Origin: Flavobacterium oncorhynchi
GTDB lineage: Bacteria > Bacteroidota > Bacteroidia > Flavobacteriales > Flavobacteriaceae
Direction of reading: 5' to 3'
Length of the DNA: 36,590 nucleotides
NCBI RefSeq assembly: GCF_002217355.1
Contig: NZ_MUHA01000027.1
Span: forward strand, 135,244-171,833
Every line of letters begins with the position of its first letter. Positions within the stretch are counted from its first letter, which is position 1. The notes under the pieces are model-generated. The model was not told where the DNA came from, did no database searches, and saw only the letters and a list, made by a program, of their open reading frames with translations. The translations under genes were made by a program, and so were the position numbers. Positions 13,506 to 22,061 of this stretch are shown in pieces.

Positions 13506-14882
13506 TTAATGACTCAAATTCTCTATCTCTTTCGGGTCATGTTTATGTTTAAATAAAACAGCAAACGCAATCGCAATAACCAAAGCATAAGCCGCAAACG
13601 AAAGCCAGATTGTATGCCAGTCTTTCATCAAAATTGGATTAGCAAAAATACCATCAGTAGAAATTGAATTTCCTTGATCTTTTACAAATTCTAACATCTT
13701 AGAATTCGCTACATCTGTTTGTAAAAACCCAGCTAATTCAGCTGTATTGGTAAATGATTTTGTAAAGAAACGATCAATAGCCCAACCAGAAGTTAAACTT
13801 CCTAAAACAGCTCCTACTCCATTTGTCATCATCATAAACAAACCTTGCGCAGAGGAACGAATTTTAGAATCAGTATTACTTTCTACGAATAATGAACCTG
13901 AAATATTAAAGAAGTCAAATGCCATTCCGTAAACGATACAAGACAAAATAATCATCCACAAACCACCAACAGGATCTCCAAAAGCAAATAATCCAAAACG
14001 TAAAACCCAAGCCAGCATACTAATTAGCATAACTTGTTTGATTCCGAAACGTCTCAAGAAAAACGGAATCGCCAAGATAAACAACGTTTCAGAAACTTGA
14101 GAGATAGACATAATAATAGTCGAATACTGGATCACAAAAGAATCAGCATACTTTGGAAAATGTTTAAATTCGTCTAAAAACACATCTCCATATGCATTTG
14201 TAAGCTGTAATGCTCCTCCTAAAAACATAGAAAAAACAAAAAATAAAGCCATTTTGTAATTTCCAAATAATTTAAAAGCTTCTAAGCCCAAAGTTTCTGT
14301 TAACGAAGCATCTTCTTTAGTTAAACGCTGCGGTTCACATTTTGGCAATGTAAAAGCATAAATTCCTAAAATTAAAGCCCCAATTCCAGCAATATAAAAC
14401 TGATATTCCGTTGCTTTACTTCCGCTTAAATTAGTAATCCACATTGCAGCAATAAAACCAATTGTTCCCCAAACACGAATTGGTGGAAAATCTTTTACAA
14501 TATTTTTATTATTCAACTTCAGGGAAGTATAAGAAATTGAATTACTTAATGCAATTGTCGGCATATAACAGCACATTGCAGCAAACATCACATAAATAAA
14601 ATTATCTGGAGTAGTCACATGAGCAATTCCAAATAAAACTGCTGCATAAGCAATATGCAAAACACCATACAATTTTTCGGCATTTACCCATCTGTCAGCA
14701 ATAATTCCAGTTAAGGTCGGCATGAATAAAGAAGCAATTCCCATGGTTCCAAATACTAAACCAAATTGTGTTCCTTCCCAATTTTTGGTTCCAAACCAAT
14801 AATTTCCAATTGTAATAAGCCACGCTCCCCAAACAAAAAACTGAAGAAAGCTCATTACAATTAACCTATTTTTAATTCCCAT
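13506..14882 (-). CDS. MFS transporter, nucleoside:H+ symporter type (NupG-like)
   Basis: 458 residues with about twelve hydrophobic segments. The N-terminal segment (LIVMSFLQFFVWGAWLITIG), the following FGTMGIASLFMPTLTGIIADRW and the KDFPPIRVWGTIGFIAA segment fit the nucleoside:H+ symporter branch of MFS, represented by NupG/XapB. The expected role is nucleoside uptake at the inner membrane. It is last in a minus-strand run that starts with porQ, 69 bases after cmk. A nucleoside permease next to CMP kinase makes a pyrimidine-salvage link plausible, though not proven. Substrate specificity is inferred. Confidence 0.82.
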   Translation of the reverse strand: MGIKNRLIVMSFLQFFVWGAWLITIGNYWFGTKNWEGTQFGLVFGTMGIASLFMPTLTGIIADRWVNAEKLYGVLHIAYAAVLFGIAHVTTPDNFIYVMFAAMCCYMPTIALSNSISYTSLKLNNKNIVKDFPPIRVWGTIGFIAAMWITNLSGSKATEYQFYIAGIGALILGIYAFTLPKCEPQRLTKEDASLTETLGLEAFKLFGNYKMALFFVFSMFLGGALQLTNAYGDVFLDEFKHFPKYADSFVIQYSTIIMSISQVSETLFILAIPFFLRRFGIKQVMLISMLAWVLRFGLFAFGDPVGGLWMIILSCIVYGMAFDFFNISGSLFVESNTDSKIRSSAQGLFMMMTNGVGAVLGSLTSGWAIDRFFTKSFTNTAELAGFLQTDVANSKMLEFVKDQGNSISTDGIFANPILMKDWHTIWLSFAAYALVIAIAFAVLFKHKHDPKEIENLSH

Positions 14883-14951
14883 ATATTGAAATTGTCTTTT
14901 TAATAAAAATGAAGCGGTAAAACTACCATTAAAAATAATATCTACAAAAAA

Positions 14952-15644
14952 TTAAATGGTTTTTAAAGCATCATTTACCAATTCTAAAACGGCTTCAAAC
15001 TGCTCTTTTTTATTTAAGTAAGAATTATCTATTTCTATTGCATCATCAGCTATCACTAAAGGCGAATCTTCGCGATGTGTATCAATATAATCTCTTTCCA
15101 CTACATTCTTTAAAACGTCTTCATACGAAACATCATCTCCTTTTTGCTGTAATTCATCAAAACGTCTTTGTGCGCGAGTTTCGGCACTGGCAGTCATAAA
15201 TATTTTAAGTTCTGCATTTGGAAAAACAACGGTTCCTATATCTCTTCCATCCATTACTATTGCTTTGTTTTTTCCCATTTCCTGCTGCTGCTCTACTAAT
15301 TTAGCACGTACTTCAGAAACTTCTGCCACTTTACTCACAAAATTAGAAACCTCAATAGTTCTAATTTGTTTTTCGACATTTTCACTATTCAAATACATTT
15401 CGGCAAAACCCAATTCAGTATTAAATTTAAATTCCAACTGAATCTTTGACAAAGCATTTATCAGAGCACTTTTATCAAAAAAATCAACTCCAATAAATTT
15501 ACTCTGCATGGCAAAAAACGCCACTGCGCGATACATTGCTCCTGTATCGACATATACATATTCAAGTTCTTTTGCCAATTGTTTTGCTAATGTACTTTTT
15601 CCTGTTGATGAAAATCCGTCGATAGCAATTGTAATTTTTCTCAA
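14952..15644 (-). CDS. cmk: Cytidylate kinase
   Basis: 230 residues, the usual Cmk length. It phosphorylates CMP and dCMP with ATP in pyrimidine nucleotide metabolism. The P-loop GFSSTGKST is at residues 10-18, followed by the substrate-binding VDTGAMYRA stretch and the central MDGRDIGTVVFP motif characteristic of Cmk. The start is TTG at 15644: no ATG lies in a suitable place, and TTG gives the family's normal N-terminus (MRKITIAIDG). It lies 34 bases after the first of two L,D-transpeptidase genes. Confidence 0.96.
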   Translation of the reverse strand: MRKITIAIDGFSSTGKSTLAKQLAKELEYVYVDTGAMYRAVAFFAMQSKFIGVDFFDKSALINALSKIQLEFKFNTELGFAEMYLNSENVEKQIRTIEVSNFVSKVAEVSEVRAKLVEQQQEMGKNKAIVMDGRDIGTVVFPNAELKIFMTASAETRAQRRFDELQQKGDDVSYEDVLKNVVERDYIDTHREDSPLVIADDAIEIDNSYLNKKEQFEAVLELVNDALKTI

Positions 15645-15678
15645 TTTTTTATGTTTTAATTTTTAATCCTAAAAGCCT

Positions 15679-16284
15679 CTAGTAATAAATACTCATCAAA
15701 ATATCAGATTCTGAGTTATCTATGATTTTAGCCATTCTTTCAAAATACTTTTTGTTGACCATTGGACAGCCAAAACTGTTACAAATGTAACCATCTTTCT
15801 CTTTATACGGAACATCATAATAGTAATGAAAAACAATATCTCGCTTAAAAGCATTACTATTAGTTGTGTCCAAACCACGCAGTCTATATGCCTTTCCGAA
15901 CTTACCAACATAAGAATTCCCGATCGAATATCTGCCTAATGAAGTACTTAACGAATTTGGCACATTGCTAAATTTAAGTTTCCCTTTAGTTTTTGTTTCA
16001 GAACCTGAACCATGAGCAACCAAACCTTGATCTATAATTTTATTTGTTTTTAAATCATAAACAAAGAATCGATTTTTTCCAGACGGTATTTTCATGTCAA
16101 TTAAAAACACAATATCCTGATTGTATTTCGAATCTTTCTTAATCAACTTTTTTACTTCATTTACTTGAGAACTAAATCTTTCTTCTTTTTTTTCTTTCTC
16201 TTTCGAGTTTTCATTTCTGTAAACAAATTTATAAACTGCAAATGCTAAAAGAATAAAAGCTGCGGCAAATAATATCTTTTTCAT
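15679..16284 (-). CDS. Murein L,D-transpeptidase-family protein, copy 1
   Basis: 201 residues with an N-terminal hydrophobic anchor or signal (about 3-20) and then a YkuD_2-type catalytic domain. The active-site pattern is present: H153 in VFHYYYDVP, and S170 and C173 in NSFGCPMVN. LVAHGSGSET around residues 88-97 is also conserved in the family. These enzymes act on peptidoglycan peptide stems in the periplasm. A charged linker (NENSKEKEKKEERF) follows the anchor. It is a paralogue of the next upstream gene (16382-16981). The signal segment looks uncleaved, but that is uncertain. Confidence 0.88.
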   Translation of the reverse strand: MKKILFAAAFILLAFAVYKFVYRNENSKEKEKKEERFSSQVNEVKKLIKKDSKYNQDIVFLIDMKIPSGKNRFFVYDLKTNKIIDQGLVAHGSGSETKTKGKLKFSNVPNSLSTSLGRYSIGNSYVGKFGKAYRLRGLDTTNSNAFKRDIVFHYYYDVPYKEKDGYICNSFGCPMVNKKYFERMAKIIDNSESDILMSIYY

Positions 16285-16381
16285 AAATAACTAAGGCAAA
16301 AAAAATCCTTTTAAAATCGGAAACACTATTGTTTACAATTATAAAAGGACTATACTTTTTAAAGTACTGACAACTATTATT

Positions 16382-16981
16382 TTAATAATAAATATCTAAG
16401 ATAATATTCGACTTAGAACTATCAATTATTTTTTCAATTCGTTTAAAGAACTGCTCATTCACCATTGGACAACCGTGACTATTACTTATGTAATAATCTT
16501 GTTCGTCATAAGGAACCGCAGAATAGTAATGTAAAACAATTGCTCTTTTTAAAGCATTATTGTTAGATTCTTCTAATCCGTTTAGTCGATATGCTTTTCC
16601 AAAAATCCCTTTATAGCATTTTTCAATAACATATCTGCCTAACGCAGTACAATTGGAGTTTGGTGTATTGCTAAATCTAAGCAACCCTTTTATTCCAGTT
16701 TCTGAACCAGAACCATGTGCAACAAGCCCTTGATCTAAAACCTTGTTGTTTTCTAAATCGTACACAAAAAAGCGATTTTTTCCAGAAGGTACTTTCATAT
16801 CAATCAAAAAAGCAATTTTTGTATTGTATTTTTTATCGATAGTAATCATGTTTCTTATGTCGCCTATTCTGCTGTTGATTCTTTCAATTTCTAAACTGGT
16901 AATAGATTCTTCTTTGAAGTAATGGTTTGTGCCCGTAAATAACCCCACAGTCATAAACAAAAATAAACTAAATATTTTCAT
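16382..16981 (-). CDS. Murein L,D-transpeptidase-family protein, copy 2
   Basis: 199 residues, a tandem paralogue of the protein at 15679, with the catalytic pattern H151 (VLHYYSAVP) and C171 (NSHGCPMVN) intact. The N-terminus is a short hydrophobic segment (residues 1 to about 18, SLFLFMTVGLF) that could be a cleaved signal, without the long charged linker of copy 1. The gene starts 5 bases after the porQ stop, so it is almost certainly co-transcribed with porQ. The two copies share most of the core, such as DMK(I/V)PSGKNRFFVYDL, but differ in the segment before it. A periplasmic cell-wall role is expected. Confidence 0.88.
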   Translation of the reverse strand: MKIFSLFLFMTVGLFTGTNHYFKEESITSLEIERINSRIGDIRNMITIDKKYNTKIAFLIDMKVPSGKNRFFVYDLENNKVLDQGLVAHGSGSETGIKGLLRFSNTPNSNCTALGRYVIEKCYKGIFGKAYRLNGLEESNNNALKRAIVLHYYSAVPYDEQDYYISNSHGCPMVNEQFFKRIEKIIDSSKSNIILDIYY

Positions 16982-16986
16982 ACAAA

Positions 16987-18006
16987 TTATTGAAAATTTA
17001 AAATTAGACCAAAAAGACTTGTATTCGCCGCCAATGTGTATCTCGAATATGAATAATTAAACTTTAATTTATTCATTTTCAGACCAAATCCTAATGAAAC
17101 TCCTGAAAAATTACGCTTTTCTTCTACTCGTAATTCTTCCCCTCTTCTAAAATTATATCCTAAACGCAGATTTATTGCTTTTTTAGGAAATAACTCCACA
17201 CCAAAAACAACATGCCTTAAAGCGTTGTTAACAAACGAAACTTTCTCGCTGCTTGTCGATCCATCGATATTAGTTTCACTTCGAACGGGATTCGAAAATG
17301 AAATATTCCATTGTTGCAAATTCTCTAATGTAAGATGCCAGCGAATAGGAATATGTTCTAATTCTTGCGATGCTCCTGCAGTAATTTCAAAGGGCAAATT
17401 TTCCTGTATTCCTGAGTAGGTTGTAAATTGTGTACCAATATTGCGGATTACTAAAGCCAAATTTACGTTATTTTTTTCAAATATATACAAAAATCCTAAA
17501 TCAATAGCACCTCCAATAGAATTATAACTCTCTAAATTTGAAGTTATTAACTTAACATTAGCTCCAACATGAAAATCCGTATAGGGAACATTGTAGGCAT
17601 ATCCCAGCGATAATGCACCTTCACTTCCTCTAAAATCTGATGTTGACTGCCCATTTTCATCATAACCTTCAAATGATCCGTAGTTTATATAATTAACTCC
17701 GGCATAAAATGTTTGCACGTGTCGATCATAGGTATAGGCATACGAAGCACTTCCATAAGAAGCTTGTCCGTAGTAATTTCCATAATTTAAAGCTAGGTGA
17801 TTATCCATTTCGTCATTTAAAACTGCAGGATTAGACATTGCCTGATTAACATCTTCATCATAAATAGTGATCGTTTTACCTCCTAAAGCTGCCTGTCTTG
17901 GCGATGCTGTCAAATTTAAAAATTGATAGGTGTAACGCCCGCCAACTTGTCCGAATGAAACCGAACAAATGAATATTATAAAAAATAAAACACAATGTTT
18001 TAACAT
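16987..18006 (-). CDS. porQ: Type IX secretion system protein PorQ
   Basis: 339 residues with a signal peptide (1 to about 19, ICSVSFGQ) followed by an outer-membrane beta-barrel-like sequence of alternating strands, ending in a C-terminal aromatic strand (FGLILNF). The mature start, with YTYQFLNLTASPRQAALGG, and the NPAVLNDEM motif are typical of PorQ (PorV-like family). PorQ belongs to the type IX attachment complex with PorU, PorV and PorZ, which handles cargo at the cell surface. No other T9SS gene is in the window. It is first in the minus-strand run porQ, L,D-transpeptidases, cmk, permease. Confidence 0.9.
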   Translation of the reverse strand: MLKHCVLFFIIFICSVSFGQVGGRYTYQFLNLTASPRQAALGGKTITIYDEDVNQAMSNPAVLNDEMDNHLALNYGNYYGQASYGSASYAYTYDRHVQTFYAGVNYINYGSFEGYDENGQSTSDFRGSEGALSLGYAYNVPYTDFHVGANVKLITSNLESYNSIGGAIDLGFLYIFEKNNVNLALVIRNIGTQFTTYSGIQENLPFEITAGASQELEHIPIRWHLTLENLQQWNISFSNPVRSETNIDGSTSSEKVSFVNNALRHVVFGVELFPKKAINLRLGYNFRRGEELRVEEKRNFSGVSLGFGLKMNKLKFNYSYSRYTLAANTSLFGLILNFQ

Positions 18007-18044
18007 TCTTTTCTTGGCGTTCCTATATGGGAATAACGCAGTTG

Positions 18045-18052
18045 CGAAGGTA
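18045..18052 (-). promoter_or_regulatory. Possible -7 element of porQ
   Basis: TACCTTCG on the minus strand is one base off TAnnTTTG, 38 bases upstream of the porQ ATG. The -33 box is weak. Confidence 0.35.
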
Positions 18053-18088
18053 AAATTATAAACCTAAAAAAATAAATTACAGTAAAAA

Positions 18089-18133
18089 AAAATCCAAATC
18101 CCAATCTTAATTAAAAATTGGAATTTGGATTTT
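18089..18133 (-). terminator. lon terminator
   Basis: AATCCAAATCCCAAT (18091-18105) pairs with ATTGGAATTTGGATT (18117-18131), with one mismatch and an 11-base loop. On the minus strand it is followed by a run of nine T. It separates lon from porQ. Confidence 0.85.
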
Positions 18134-18161
18134 AAATAGTTTGTGCTTCAAATAGAAGTTT

Positions 18162-20615
18162 TTATTTCAATACTTTAGCATTTTTCACATTTTGATCTGT
18201 AAGTGCTAAAGCCAATACTTCGCTCATTTCTTTTACATAATGAAAAGTAAGTCCTTCTAAGTATTCCGCTTTAATTTCATCAATATCACTTTTATTCTCG
18301 TGACACAAAATAATTTCTTTAATACCGGCTCTTTTTGCTGCTAAGATTTTTTCTTTAATTCCGCCAACTGGCAATACTTTGCCGCGAAGCGTAATTTCTC
18401 CAGTCATAGCAAGATTTTTCTTCACTTTCTTTTGTGTCAATAACGAAACTAATGAAGTCAGCATTGCAATACCTGCGCTTGGGCCATCTTTTGGAGTTGC
18501 TCCTTCCGGCACGTGCAAGTGAATATTGTATTTTTGAAATAGCTCAATTCCTAAACCTAACTTTTTAGCATTGGCTTTAATGTATTCAAGGGCAATTGTA
18601 GCCGATTCTTTCATTACATTTCCAAGGTTTCCTGTAATGGTTAAAGCCCCTTTCCCTTCAGAAATTAAGGATTCTATAAATAAAATATCTCCGCCAACAC
18701 TTGTCCAAGCTAAACCTGTTACAACTCCTGCAACATCATTATTCTCGTATTTATCACGCTCTAATCTTGGTACGCCCAAAACTTTTACAATATCTTCGTC
18801 TGTAACTTTTTTGTTATACTCTTCTTCCATCGCTACCGCTTTTGCAGCATTACGAATTACTTGAGCAATTTTAGTCTCAAGATTACGAACACCTGATTCT
18901 CTTGTATAACCTTCAACAATTTTTTCTAATTGTTTTTTTCCAATAGTTAAATCTTTAGACGTTAATCCGTGTGCTTCTAATTGCTTTGGAAAAAGATGCC
19001 TTTTAGCAATTTCTACTTTTTCTTCAATTGTATAACCAGACATTTTTATAACTTCCATTCTATCACGCAATGCAGGCTGAATTGCCGCCATATTGTTTGA
19101 AGTGGCAATAAACATAACCTTAGATAAATCATACCCCATTTCTAGGAAATTATCATAAAAAGCACTGTTTTGCTCTGGATCTAAAACTTCTAATAATGCA
19201 GATGATGGATCGCCGCTGTTACCGTTTGACAACTTATCGATTTCGTCTAAAATGAAAACTGGATTTGATGTTCCTGCTTTTTTCAAACTCTGAATAATTC
19301 GTCCCGGCATTGCACCGATATACGTTTTTCTATGTCCGCGAATCTCTGCTTCGTCACGTAAACCACCTAACGAAATACGAACATATTCACGACCTAGAGC
19401 TTCGGCAACTGAACGTCCGATAGAAGTTTTTCCAACTCCTGGAGGTCCTGTTAAACATATAATTGGCGATTTCATGTCATTTCGCAATTTTAAAACTGCC
19501 AAATGTTCAATCATCCTTTTCTTAACTTCATCAAGACCAAAATGATCTTTGTCTAATATTTTCTGAGCGTGTTTTAAATCAAATTTGTCTTTAGAATATT
19601 CACCCCAAGGCAACTCTAAAAACAACTCTAAATAATTGCGTTGAATTCCAAAATCTGGTGATTGCGGATTCATACGGCGCATTTTAGATAATTCTTTCTC
19701 GAAATGCTTCTGCGTTTTTTCGTCCCATTTTTTGGTTTTCGCTTTCTGCCCCATTTCGTCCATTTCTTCTTCCTGCGAAACACCTCCCAATTCTTCCTGA
19801 ATGGTTTTCATTTGTTGGTGCAAGAAATATTCGCGCTGCTGCTGATCTAAATCAAAACGAACTTTTGACTGAATATCATTTTTTAATTCCAGCTTTTGCA
19901 GTTCTACGTTCATGTAACGCAAAGTCTCAAGAGCTCTATCTTTTAATCCGTTTATAGATAACAAACCTTGTTTTTCTTTTACGGATAAATTCATATTAGA
20001 AGAAACAAAATTGATCAAAAACGACTGGCTTTCAATATTTTTTATCGCAAATGTAGCTTCTGATGGAATGTTTGGACTTTCTTTTATAATTTGAATTGCC
20101 AATTCTTTTATAGAATCTAAAATAGCGGTAAACTCTGTATCGTTTTCGTCTGGACGCTCTTCTGAAACTTCTTTGATTGTAGCGGTTATATAAGGTTCTT
20201 CTGAAACAACTTCGTCAATTTCAAAACGTTTTTTCCCTTGTAAAATAACCGTCACATTTCCATCGGGCATCTTTAAAACACGTAAAATTCGTGCTACAGT
20301 TCCTATTTTATGAATATCATCTTTTGATGGATCTTCGTCTTCTTCGTTAATTTGAGAAACTACTCCAATAATTTTTCCACCTGCATTGGCATCATTTATC
20401 AGTTTAATTGATTTGTCTCTTCCTGCAGAAATTGGAATTACAACTCCTGGAAATAAAACAGTATTACGTAATGGTAAAATTGGAAGCGAAACAGGAAGTT
20501 CTTCATTGTTCATTTCCTCCTCGTCCTCTGGAGTTAATAATGGAATTAATTCTGCTTCTGAATCAAATTCTTGAAGTGACAGATTGTCAATAGTAAGTAT
20601 TTTATGATTTGACAT
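18162..20615 (-). CDS. lon: ATP-dependent protease Lon
   Basis: 817 residues with the complete LonA architecture. The N-terminal substrate-binding domain begins near LPILPLRNTVLFPGVV. An AAA+ module follows, with Walker A GPPGVGKTS and Walker B VFILDEIDKL, and then the C-terminal protease with the Ser-Lys dyad S713 (PKDGPSAGIAM) and K756 (GGIKEKILAAK). The dyad spacing of 43 equals that of the E. coli enzyme as I recall it. It is a cytoplasmic hexamer that degrades misfolded and regulatory proteins. It is transcribed alone, with a terminator after it. No heat-shock promoter is recognisable in the 263-base upstream gap. Confidence 0.97.
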   Translation of the reverse strand: MSNHKILTIDNLSLQEFDSEAELIPLLTPEDEEEMNNEELPVSLPILPLRNTVLFPGVVIPISAGRDKSIKLINDANAGGKIIGVVSQINEEDEDPSKDDIHKIGTVARILRVLKMPDGNVTVILQGKKRFEIDEVVSEEPYITATIKEVSEERPDENDTEFTAILDSIKELAIQIIKESPNIPSEATFAIKNIESQSFLINFVSSNMNLSVKEKQGLLSINGLKDRALETLRYMNVELQKLELKNDIQSKVRFDLDQQQREYFLHQQMKTIQEELGGVSQEEEMDEMGQKAKTKKWDEKTQKHFEKELSKMRRMNPQSPDFGIQRNYLELFLELPWGEYSKDKFDLKHAQKILDKDHFGLDEVKKRMIEHLAVLKLRNDMKSPIICLTGPPGVGKTSIGRSVAEALGREYVRISLGGLRDEAEIRGHRKTYIGAMPGRIIQSLKKAGTSNPVFILDEIDKLSNGNSGDPSSALLEVLDPEQNSAFYDNFLEMGYDLSKVMFIATSNNMAAIQPALRDRMEVIKMSGYTIEEKVEIAKRHLFPKQLEAHGLTSKDLTIGKKQLEKIVEGYTRESGVRNLETKIAQVIRNAAKAVAMEEEYNKKVTDEDIVKVLGVPRLERDKYENNDVAGVVTGLAWTSVGGDILFIESLISEGKGALTITGNLGNVMKESATIALEYIKANAKKLGLGIELFQKYNIHLHVPEGATPKDGPSAGIAMLTSLVSLLTQKKVKKNLAMTGEITLRGKVLPVGGIKEKILAAKRAGIKEIILCHENKSDIDEIKAEYLEGLTFHYVKEMSEVLALALTDQNVKNAKVLK

Positions 20616-20827
20616 AATAATATATAAGTCGTTTTGTCATTAAAAGTTTAATCCAAATTGCAAATGGAGCATAAAAGATTATAATTTCTATTAAGTACTG
20701 CAGTTACAAGATAGGCCATAAAATTAGACAATCATTATGCCAAATCCAAAATAGTCAGTTTTGAATTTTTTATTTTAACTAGTATTTGCATTTATTTCTA
20801 AAAAAAATAAAATTATTTTTATAAAAC

Positions 20828-20853
20828 TGTAACAAACAAAAAAAAGCACCGTC
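20828..20853 (+). promoter_or_regulatory. Candidate ECF-type promoter of the sigma gene
   Basis: TGTAAC (20828-20833), 16 bases, then CGTC (20850-20853) resembles ECF promoters with an AAC -35 box and a CGT -10 box. It would start transcription about 20 bases before the TTG start codon. Self-activation by the encoded sigma factor is inferred. Confidence 0.4.
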
Positions 20854-20878
20854 CTTATAAAAAACTAGCAACCATTAC

Positions 20879-21433
20879 TTGAGTATAACTAATCAAAATA
20901 TCGAAGAATTAATTGCACTTTGTAAAAACAATAATCAAAAGGCTCAATTCGAAATTTACAATCGCTATTCTAAAGCTATGTACAATATCGCTTATAGAAT
21001 TGTAAAGGACGAACATTTTGCACAAGACGTCATGCAGGAGGGTTTTTTGAAAGCTTTTACAAAGATTAACGATTACAAACAGGAAGTAGCGTTTGGAGCT
21101 TGGCTCAAAAAAATTGTAATTAATTACAGCATTGATTTTTATAAAAAAAACAATGCTTTCCAAATGGAAGACCTGAACAAAACGCTTTATAAAATTGAGG
21201 AAGATAATTCTATTTTATCCGAAAATATCGATCTCAATTCACTTAAGGTACAGCAGGTTCTGGACACAATTTCAGGTTTAAAAGATAACTACCGAATGGT
21301 TTTGACCTTATTTTATATTGAGGGTTACGATCAGGAAGAAATCTGCGAAATCTTGAATATTAGTTATGCGAATTGCAGAACTACGCTGAGCAGGGCTAAA
21401 GAAAGTTTACGAAAAAAATTAGAGGATTTATGA
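20879..21433 (+). CDS. ECF-type RNA polymerase sigma-70 factor
   Basis: 184 residues, with sigma region 2 at about 24-70 (FEIYNRYSKAMYNIAYRIV and then DVMQEGFLKAF) and region 4 at about 120-180 (KDNYRMVLTLFYIEGYDQEE, then an ISYANCRTTLSRAKESL recognition helix). It has no region 1 or 3, as expected of extracytoplasmic-function factors. The start is TTG at 20879; no ATG precedes region 2 in frame. It heads a four-gene plus-strand module with a membrane-anchored small protein and two secreted repeat proteins, a layout fitting sigma/anti-sigma control of envelope proteins. The inducing signal is unknown. Confidence 0.93.
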   Translation: MSITNQNIEELIALCKNNNQKAQFEIYNRYSKAMYNIAYRIVKDEHFAQDVMQEGFLKAFTKINDYKQEVAFGAWLKKIVINYSIDFYKKNNAFQMEDLNKTLYKIEEDNSILSENIDLNSLKVQQVLDTISGLKDNYRMVLTLFYIEGYDQEEICEILNISYANCRTTLSRAKESLRKKLEDL

Positions 21434-21451
21434 GATCGCCAATTAAAAAAA

Positions 21452-21467
21452 GTTTGTGCGCACAAAC
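21452..21467. other. 16-bp perfect palindrome between sigma and anti-sigma genes
   Basis: GTTTGTGC followed directly by its complement, in the 91-base gap after the sigma stop codon. The arms are too tightly joined for a normal RNA hairpin, so a dimeric protein site or processing site is possible. Confidence 0.4.
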
Positions 21468-21524
21468 GCCGGTAAATAAAAAGCGATATCATCTATCACC
21501 TCTACAAAATAAATTTTGGATATT

Positions 21525-22061
21525 ATGAAAAAGGAAAATGACGAATTAGATCAATTGTTTAACAAGTTTGAAAACCAATGGGATGTTCGCGAAATGAGCT
21601 CAGATCATCAAGTTGACTTTTTAAATAAATTAAATAAAAAACAACCTAAGAGAAAAAATTATGCTGTGTGGGCAATTGCAGCTTCGATAGTACTGCTTTT
21701 GGGAGTATCAATATTGTACAACAATAATGAGAAACCGAAAGAACTAAAATTTGCATCAACTGAAACGCAGCGTACGGATTCTATCTTTAGTATTTTGATT
21801 AAAAATGAGCTGGTTAAATTAAAAGAAAAAGATTCTCCAGAAAATGAGCAAATTATAAATGATGCTTTAAAACAAATGGAAGTCTTTGATGCTGACTATG
21901 AAAAAATCATCAAAGAGGTTCAGAAAAATGGAGAAAACAAACAAATTATCTATGCTATGATAAGCAACCTGCAGACTAGAATATCATTCTTGCAGACTGT
22001 TTTACAGCGAATTGAAGAAAACGAAAACTTAAAAAATACTTCTCATGAAAAAACAATATAA
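21525..22061 (+). CDS. Putative anti-sigma / single-pass membrane protein
   Basis: About 178 residues. A cytoplasmic acidic N-terminus (MKKENDELDQLFNKFENQW) is followed by one membrane helix (about 49-68, WAIAASIVLLLGVSILY) and a helical C-terminal part rich in Glu and Lys, which would be periplasmic. Position directly after an ECF sigma gene and single-pass topology suggest an anti-sigma factor. I see no zinc-binding ZAS motif, so this is by context only. The ATG at 21525 is preferred to a TTG at 21516. Its 3' end overlaps the next gene by 17 bases. Confidence 0.7.
   Translation: MKKENDELDQLFNKFENQWDVREMSSDHQVDFLNKLNKKQPKRKNYAVWAIAASIVLLLGVSILYNNNEKPKELKFASTETQRTDSIFSILIKNELVKLKEKDSPENEQIINDALKQMEVFDADYEKIIKEVQKNGENKQIIYAMISNLQTRISFLQTVLQRIEENENLKNTSHEKTI

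Noticed and set aside
20616..20878. A gene or RNA in the lon-sigma gap
   Set aside because: This AT-rich divergent region shows only the candidate ECF promoter; no frame or stable hairpin was convincing.
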